In this document: positions 59,045-64,000 of the stretch, piece after piece
Layout: the number at the start of each line of letters is the position of its first letter
Numbering within the stretch: the first letter of the stretch is position 1
Source of the DNA: Trinickia violacea
GTDB taxonomy: Bacteria > Pseudomonadota > Gammaproteobacteria > Burkholderiales > Burkholderiaceae
DNA: 64,000 nt
Assembly (NCBI RefSeq): GCF_005280735.1
Contig: NZ_CP040077.1
Location: 62,001-126,000 of the forward strand
Reading direction: 5' to 3'
Notes under the pieces: model-generated
Told to the model about the DNA's origin: nothing
Database searches by the model: none
The model's input: only the letters and a program-made list of their open reading frames with translations
Made by a program: the position numbers and the translations under genes

Positions 59045-60481
59045 TCATAGCTGGATCTCGACCGTGCCGCCGTCCTTCACGACGCCCTGGATGATCTGGC
59101 CCGCCGCCGTCTTCACCCGCACCGTCTGCCCGGGCGACGCGTTGTTCATCGCGCTGCCTTCCGACGAAATCGAAAATCCCTGCCCGTTCGCGACGATCCG
59201 CACCGTCTGTCCGACCGTCACCGCCGAGGCGCTCCGGATCATGTCCCGCCGCAGCGGCATGCCCTCCGACACGCGCATGAGCGCGACCGAGCCGACCGCC
59301 TGCGAGGGATCGATGATGACGGCCATCGGCAGCGTGGTCAGGTCGCCGTCGCGCGCGACGAGGTCGGCGGCCGACAGCACGTCGCCGGGCGCGAGGGCGC
59401 GGGCGGAGACGTAGTAGGTGGCCTGCACCGACACGCGCGCTTGCACGTAGAGCGTCCACGGACGGTCGCCGACGCAGCGCACGCCGATCGTCGTGCGGCC
59501 CCACATGCGCGAGCCGGTCGGCATGAACGGCGTGAGCGACGCGCAGGCGGCGAGGCCGCGCGGGAAGACTTGATTGACGGTGATGCTGACGTTGCCCGGC
59601 AGCCCTTGTGCCTGCTGCTGCAGGAACGCGAGCGCCGCTTGGCGGATCGATTCGCCGTCTTCCTGGCCGGCTGGGGCGGCGGGGTTGGCCGCGCCGGCGG
59701 CGGTGACCGGCACGGAGGCCGCTTGCACGGCGCGGACCGGTTGCACGGCGACGCGCGTGACGGCGGCGCTCGCGACCTGAGCGACCTGTGCCGTTTGCGC
59801 CGCTTGCGGCAGCGAAGCCGGCGCAGCGTTGACGGCATTGGTGCCGCGCACGTTGCGCACATAGCGCGGGCTCGCGCCCGACGCGAGCTCGGGCGGCTCG
59901 CCGCGTGCGGAAAGCGGATCGATCGAGGCGCCGGCGGGCGTGTTCATCGCGACGGCCTGGGCGTTTTGACGCGAGACCTGTGGCGCCGAAGCCACCACGA
60001 CCGGAATCACCTGACGCGGATTGGCGGCGGCGTTCGCGTTGCCCGCGTAGTTTCCTGGGTTGTTGCCCGTGTAAGCATTCGCGGCGGCGGTTTGCGCCGG
60101 ATGCTCACCCGGACCTGGGATGACGATCGCGCCGCTTGCGGCGGCGGCGTGAGCGAACTCGTCTTCATGGGAAGCGCTGCGCGTGACGGGGACCGCGGCG
60201 GGCATGGCCGGCATCGCTGCCGGCGCGGCAGTTTGCATCCCGGCGCTCTGTGCCATCGCGAGCGCGGCGGCCGGATTCGTTTCGCCGGGCCCGGGAATCA
60301 CGATCGGGCCGCTGCCGGCCGTCTGCGCGTGAACGAGCGGAGCAGCGGCGACGCATCCCAGGAAGCACGCACCCGCGAGTGCCCAGCGCCTGAGCGCGGG
60401 CCACGCGGCCGCCCGCCCACGCCCCGTGCCCGCGCCTTTGGCGCGAACACAGCGCGTGACTTCGGAAGCGGGCCAGGACAT
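59045..60481 (-). CDS. flgA: flagella basal body P-ring formation protein FlgA, extended
   Basis: 478 residues, roughly twice the usual 220-250. Long signal region (ALRRWALAGACFLGCVAAAP ending LVHA at about 52). Then a 210-residue Ala/Pro/Asn-rich low-complexity extension with IVIPGPGE twice (residues 60-67 and 119-126), then the FlgA domains: GESIRQAALAFLQQQAQGLP, the SAF domain YVSARALAPGDVLSAADLVA, and the C-terminus SPGQTVRVKTAAGQIIQGVV. Periplasmic chaperone for the P-ring protein FlgI. Divergent from flgB. Confidence 0.93.
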   Translation of the reverse strand: MSWPASEVTRCVRAKGAGTGRGRAAAWPALRRWALAGACFLGCVAAAPLVHAQTAGSGPIVIPGPGETNPAAALAMAQSAGMQTAAPAAMPAMPAAVPVTRSASHEDEFAHAAAASGAIVIPGPGEHPAQTAAANAYTGNNPGNYAGNANAAANPRQVIPVVVASAPQVSRQNAQAVAMNTPAGASIDPLSARGEPPELASGASPRYVRNVRGTNAVNAAPASLPQAAQTAQVAQVASAAVTRVAVQPVRAVQAASVPVTAAGAANPAAPAGQEDGESIRQAALAFLQQQAQGLPGNVSITVNQVFPRGLAACASLTPFMPTGSRMWGRTTIGVRCVGDRPWTLYVQARVSVQATYYVSARALAPGDVLSAADLVARDGDLTTLPMAVIIDPSQAVGSVALMRVSEGMPLRRDMIRSASAVTVGQTVRIVANGQGFSISSEGSAMNNASPGQTVRVKTAAGQIIQGVVKDGGTVEIQL

Positions 60482-60715
60482 CGCGAATCTCCATCGGAAT
60501 ACATCGGTACGCCTCGCATTCTAGAGATCGCCCCTCGCGCGCAAACGTTGAATAGAGGGGCGCTTCCCTGGTTATTCGTCCGATTGCTTCTTGCGCCGTC
60601 CTCCTAAGATGCAGTCCATGTAAAAAGGCCTTCGTGCCGGTGCGCCTTTGCCACGGCGCGAACCGGCCGGGTCCCTGCAAACCGCTTGCGCTTGCTTTCG
60701 ACGGAGAAATGCCCG

Positions 60716-61213
60716 ATGGACAAACTCGATGCCGAATTCGCCTTTGGCCGCCAGTCGCTCGATGTGCGCGCCTACCGGCAGGAATTGCTGTCGTCGAACA
60801 TCGCGAACGCGGACACGCCCGGCTACAAGGCGCGCGACGTCGACTTCTCGTCGGCGCTTTCGAGCGCGCTCAAGCAGAGCGGCGCGGCAGGCGGCACCGG
60901 CATGGCGACGAGCAACGCCCAGCCGCTCGCGCTCGCGCAGCCCGCGGGCGTGACGAGCGGCATGTCGATGGCGACGACGCAGGCCGGCCACATGGCAGGC
61001 AACACGAAGCTGATTCCGACCGGCGGTCCGGCCGACAGCTACGGCCAGCTCGCCTACCGGAATCCGGTGCAGCCCGCGCTCGACGGCAACACCGTCGACC
61101 TCGACACCGAGCGCGTGCAGTTCGCGGACAACTCATTGCATTACGAATCGCAGATGACATCGATCTCCGGCCAGATCAAGACGATGCTCGCGGCGATCAC
61201 GTCGGGAAGCTAA
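60716..61213 (+). CDS. flgB: flagellar proximal rod protein FlgB
   Basis: 165 residues from MDKLDAEFAFGRQSLDVRAY with GGAG upstream. Contains the rod signature SSNIANADTPGYKARDVDF and the C-terminal helix LHYESQMTSISGQIKTML. The insertion with Ala/Gly/Met-rich sequence in the middle (about 60-100) is longer than in E. coli. First gene of the flgBCDEF operon, 230 bases from flgA. Confidence 0.96.
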   Translation: MDKLDAEFAFGRQSLDVRAYRQELLSSNIANADTPGYKARDVDFSSALSSALKQSGAAGGTGMATSNAQPLALAQPAGVTSGMSMATTQAGHMAGNTKLIPTGGPADSYGQLAYRNPVQPALDGNTVDLDTERVQFADNSLHYESQMTSISGQIKTMLAAITSGS

Positions 61214-61337
61214 GCGGCCAATTGAGCGGCAAACGAGCGGCAAAGACCGCAAGACTCGAGATATCCAACCGGCAGCAGTAACGGAAACGCTATTCACCAC
61301 CGCACGCAACGGGGTTTAAAGAGAGGTCCAGAAAGCC

Positions 61338-61763
61338 ATGCCATCTTTGATGAACATTTTCGACGTTGCGGGCTCGGCGATGTCCGCGCAGTCGGAACGA
61401 CTGAACGTCACTGCATCGAATCTCGCCAACGCCGACAGCACGACCGGCCCTGACGGCCAGCCGTACAAGGCCAAGCAAGTCGTGTTCGCCGTAAATCCGC
61501 TCGGCGGCGCGCGCACGGCATCCGGCCAGCAGGTGGGCGGCGTGCGCGTGACGGGCGTGGTCGACGACCCGACGCCGATGAAGACCACCTACGACCCGAG
61601 CAACCCGGCGGCGAATTCGGACGGCTACGTGACGATGCCGAACGTCGACCCGGTGCAGGAAATGGTGAACATGATCTCGGCGTCGCGCTCGTACCAGGCC
61701 AACGTCGAGACGCTGAACACCGCCAAGAACCTGATGCTCAAAACACTCACGATCGGCACCTGA
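61338..61763 (+). CDS. flgC: flagellar proximal rod protein FlgC
   Basis: 141 residues: LMNIFDVAGSAMSAQSERLN, VTASNLANADSTTGPDGQPY and the C-terminal MVNMISASRSYQANVETLNT. The standard rod protein, beside flgB. Confidence 0.96.
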   Translation: MPSLMNIFDVAGSAMSAQSERLNVTASNLANADSTTGPDGQPYKAKQVVFAVNPLGGARTASGQQVGGVRVTGVVDDPTPMKTTYDPSNPAANSDGYVTMPNVDPVQEMVNMISASRSYQANVETLNTAKNLMLKTLTIGT

Positions 61764-61776
61764 GGAGAAACCCACC

Positions 61777-62514
61777 GTGACGACCAATACGACTATCGGC
61801 AGTACCGGGACGGTCTCCCAGAACCTGCTCAACACGATGAACGGCACGACGGGCACCTCGTCGAGCTCGACCGCCAGTTCGTCCACGTCGAACAACTCGA
61901 CTTCGGCGGCGAGCCTGCAGAGCTCGTTCCTGCAACTGCTCGTGACGCAGCTGCAGAACCAGGACCCGACCAACCCGATGGACAACTCGCAGATGACGTC
62001 GCAGCTCGCCCAGATCAACACGGTGTCGGGCATCAGCCAGCTGAACACGACGCTGTCCTCGCTCGCCTCGCAGCTGACCGCGCAGCAGCAGGCGCAGTCC
62101 GCGAGCCTGATCGGCGCGACCGTGCTCACGCCGGGCAACTCGGTGACGGTGAGCAACAGCAGCGGCACCGACACGATCACGCCGTTCGGCGTGACGCTCT
62201 CGGGCGCGGCCACCAACGTGCAGATCCAGGTGACGAACTCGTCGGGCCAGGTGGTCAACACGATCAATCTCGGCAAGGAATCGGCCGGCACGGTGCCGGT
62301 GAGCTGGACGCCTGTCGATGCGTCGGGCAACGCGCTGCCGGCCGGCAACTACACCATTGCCGCGTCGGCCACGATCGGCGGCTCGCCGGCGACGCCGTCG
62401 ACGGTCACGGGCGCCGTGGTCGAAGGCGTCCTGCCGCAATCGAGCGGCAACGCGAACCTGGTTTTGTCGAATGGCAATACGGTCGGCCTGTCCACCGTCG
62501 CCGGCATCCTCTAA
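61777..62514 (+). CDS. flgD: flagellar hook cap / hook assembly protein FlgD
   Basis: 245 residues from a GTG with AGGAG upstream. Low-complexity Ser/Thr N-terminus, then SSFLQLLVTQLQNQDPTNPM and DNSQMTSQLAQINTVSGISQ (FlgD signature), and the Ig-like/FlgD tudor domain (TIAASATIGGSPATPSTVTG). Scaffold that caps the growing hook. Confidence 0.96.
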   Translation: MTTNTTIGSTGTVSQNLLNTMNGTTGTSSSSTASSSTSNNSTSAASLQSSFLQLLVTQLQNQDPTNPMDNSQMTSQLAQINTVSGISQLNTTLSSLASQLTAQQQAQSASLIGATVLTPGNSVTVSNSSGTDTITPFGVTLSGAATNVQIQVTNSSGQVVNTINLGKESAGTVPVSWTPVDASGNALPAGNYTIAASATIGGSPATPSTVTGAVVEGVLPQSSGNANLVLSNGNTVGLSTVAGIL

Positions 62515-62544
62515 TCCATCACAGATTTTGCAAGGGAAACGCTC

Positions 62545-63780
62545 ATGAGCTACGACACCGGTTTGAGCGGTTTGGCCGCCGCGACGAACGATCTCGACGT
62601 AATCGGCAACAACATCGCTAACGCCAACACCACCGGCTTCAAGCAAAGCACGGCGCAATTCGCCGACGTGTACGCGAACTCGATCGCGACCTCGGTGAAC
62701 AACCAGATCGGCATCGGCACGCAGCTCGCGGCCGTGCAGCAGGACTTTTCGCAAGGCACGATCAACACGACGGGCCAGGCGCTCAACGTCGCGATCAACG
62801 GCACCGGCTTCTTCCAGATGTCGAACAACGGCTCGCTCACGTACTCGCGCAACGGCGTGTTCCAGCTCGACAAGAACGGCTTCATCACGAACGCGCAGGG
62901 CTTGGATCTGATGGGCTACGCGGCGAACGGGACCGGCGTGATCAACACCGCTTCGACCGTGCCGCTGAAAGTGCCGACCACCAACGTTCCGCCGACCGCC
63001 ACGGCCAACATCACCGCGCAACTGAACCTGGACGCGCAGGACAAGACCCCGACGGTCACGCCGTTCTCCGCGACCAACTCGCAGACCTACAACTACTCGA
63101 CCTCGATCCAGACCTACGACACGCTCGGCGGCTCGAATCAGGTCAACATGTATTTCGTGAACAACGGCGGCGGCGTGTGGGGTGTCTACGGCGGCACGTC
63201 GGGGAGCGTCAGCCAGCTCGGCACGGTGACGTTCAATAGCTCGGGCACCCTGACCGGCACGGCGGCGACCGCCCCCGCGACGAGCGCCGCAACGGGCCAG
63301 TTCACGTTCACGATCCCCACGACCGACGGCAGCTCCAACCCGCAGTCGCTCACGCTGAACCTGACCGGCACGACGATGTACGGCAGCGCGGACGGCGTGA
63401 ACAACCTCGCGCAAGACGGCTTCTCGGCCGGCCAGCTGACCAACTTCTCGATCGGCGCGAACGGCATCCTGACCGGCAACTATTCGAACGGCCAGACCCA
63501 ATCGCTCGGCCAGATCGTACTCGCCAACTTCAACAACCCGAACGGCCTGCAGGACCTCGGCGGCAACGAGTACGCCGCGACCTTCTCGTCGGGCGTGCCG
63601 CAAATCTCGGCGCCGGGCAGCACGAACCACGGCACGCTGACGGGCGGCGCGCTCGAATCGTCGAACGTGGACCTGACGACGCAGCTCGTCGATCTGATCA
63701 CGGCGCAGCGCAACTACCAGGCGAACGCGCAGACGATCAAGACGCAGCAGACCGTCGACCAGACGCTGATCAACCTGTAA
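62545..63780 (+). CDS. flgE: flagellar hook protein FlgE
   Basis: 411 residues: MSYDTGLSGLAAATNDLDVI, GNNIANANTTGFKQSTAQFA, the hook D1/D2 middle, and the C-terminal LESSNVDLTTQLVDLITAQR followed by NYQANAQTIKT. Complete. Confidence 0.97.
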   Translation: MSYDTGLSGLAAATNDLDVIGNNIANANTTGFKQSTAQFADVYANSIATSVNNQIGIGTQLAAVQQDFSQGTINTTGQALNVAINGTGFFQMSNNGSLTYSRNGVFQLDKNGFITNAQGLDLMGYAANGTGVINTASTVPLKVPTTNVPPTATANITAQLNLDAQDKTPTVTPFSATNSQTYNYSTSIQTYDTLGGSNQVNMYFVNNGGGVWGVYGGTSGSVSQLGTVTFNSSGTLTGTAATAPATSAATGQFTFTIPTTDGSSNPQSLTLNLTGTTMYGSADGVNNLAQDGFSAGQLTNFSIGANGILTGNYSNGQTQSLGQIVLANFNNPNGLQDLGGNEYAATFSSGVPQISAPGSTNHGTLTGGALESSNVDLTTQLVDLITAQRNYQANAQTIKTQQTVDQTLINL

Positions 63781-63806
63781 GCGCGACTGCATAGAACGAG
63801 CGAGTC

Positions 63807-64000
63807 ATGGACCGACTGATCTACACCGCAATGACGGGCGCCGCCCAGGCGCTCGCGCAGCAGGACGTCGTCGCCAACAACCTGGCGAACACGTCGACCA
63901 CGGGTTTTCGCGCGCAGCTCGCGAACTTCCGCTCGGCGCCGCTTTCGTTCGGCGACGGCAGCACGGTCAACGACGACACGACTCGCACGTTCGTGCTGTC
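63807..64000 (+). CDS. flgF: flagellar basal-body rod protein FlgF, 5' part
   Basis: The first 64 codons are present before the window ends: MDRLIYTAMTGAAQALAQQD, then VVANNLANTSTTGFRAQLAN. The MDRxIYTAMTGA start distinguishes FlgF from FlgG. Starts 27 bases after flgE. Confidence 0.93.
   Translation, partial: MDRLIYTAMTGAAQALAQQDVVANNLANTSTTGFRAQLANFRSAPLSFGDGSTVNDDTTRTFVL

Overview
The window looks like a chromosome segment of a Burkholderiaceae beta-proteobacterium (Burkholderia, Paraburkholderia, Trinickia or a close relative). The evidence is the high GC content, many GTG/TTG starts, flhDC as flagellar master regulator, and the gene order motA-motB-cheY-cheA-cheW-MCP-cheR-cheD-cheB-cheY-cheZ, then flhB-flhA-flhF-flhG-fliA, then flgN/flgM/flgA divergent from flgBCDEF. 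Species cannot be fixed without a database search.

Layout. (1) 1-1.6 kb: AT-richer accessory stretch with a small orphan protein and a lipoprotein. (2) 1.6-2.9 kb: LysR-type regulator and a possible 36-residue ORF. (3) 3.0-19.9 kb: a glycosylation island directly upstream of the flagellin genes. It holds a GT2-methyltransferase fusion, four DegT-type PLP-fold proteins (one without the catalytic lysine), a WbqC-like protein, a second GT2, a second methyltransferase, a protein of unknown family, a StrF/GT2-like protein, and three TPR-O-GlcNAc-transferase-like (GT41) paralogues in tandem. The likely acceptor is flagellin. (4) 20.0-23.1 kb: fliT, fliD and fliC on the minus strand, with a clear sigma-28 promoter before fliC. 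(5) 23.3-30 kb: housekeeping and miscellaneous genes (rpsU, tag, a BadF-type kinase, a HAD phosphatase, a histidine phosphatase, an H-NS-like protein, a GT4). (6) 30.3-43.2 kb: flhDC, the motor genes and a complete chemotaxis set, with a sigma-28 promoter before motA. (7) 43.5-48.3 kb: an insert between cheZ and flhB, with DUF2844 and DUF3443 proteins, an MpaB-like oxygenase, and an AT-rich two-gene unit resembling a pore-forming toxin and its membrane immunity protein. (8) 48.5-57.9 kb: flhB, flhA, an IS1111-type IS110-family element inserted into one arm of a long inverted repeat, then flhF, flhG, fliA and a strong terminator. (9) 57.9-64.0 kb: flgN, flgM and flgA (minus), then flgB, flgC, flgD, flgE and the start of flgF (plus).

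How it works together: FlhDC should drive the export and basal-body genes. FliA, held in check by FlgM, should drive fliC, motAB-che and flgM through the three sigma-28 promoters seen. The glycosylation island probably decorates flagellin. The most unusual observations are: (a) the noncoding 3' region of the IS110-family element contains two short segments that match the element's own reconstructed insertion site on opposite strands, on either side of a hairpin, as expected for a bridge/seek RNA; (b) the candidate toxin-immunity pair between cheZ and flhB; (c) an extended promoter-leader block shared by flhB and flhF; (d) a DegT-fold protein with Asn in place of the PLP lysine; (e) a dispersed palindromic repeat whose copies carry compensatory base changes.
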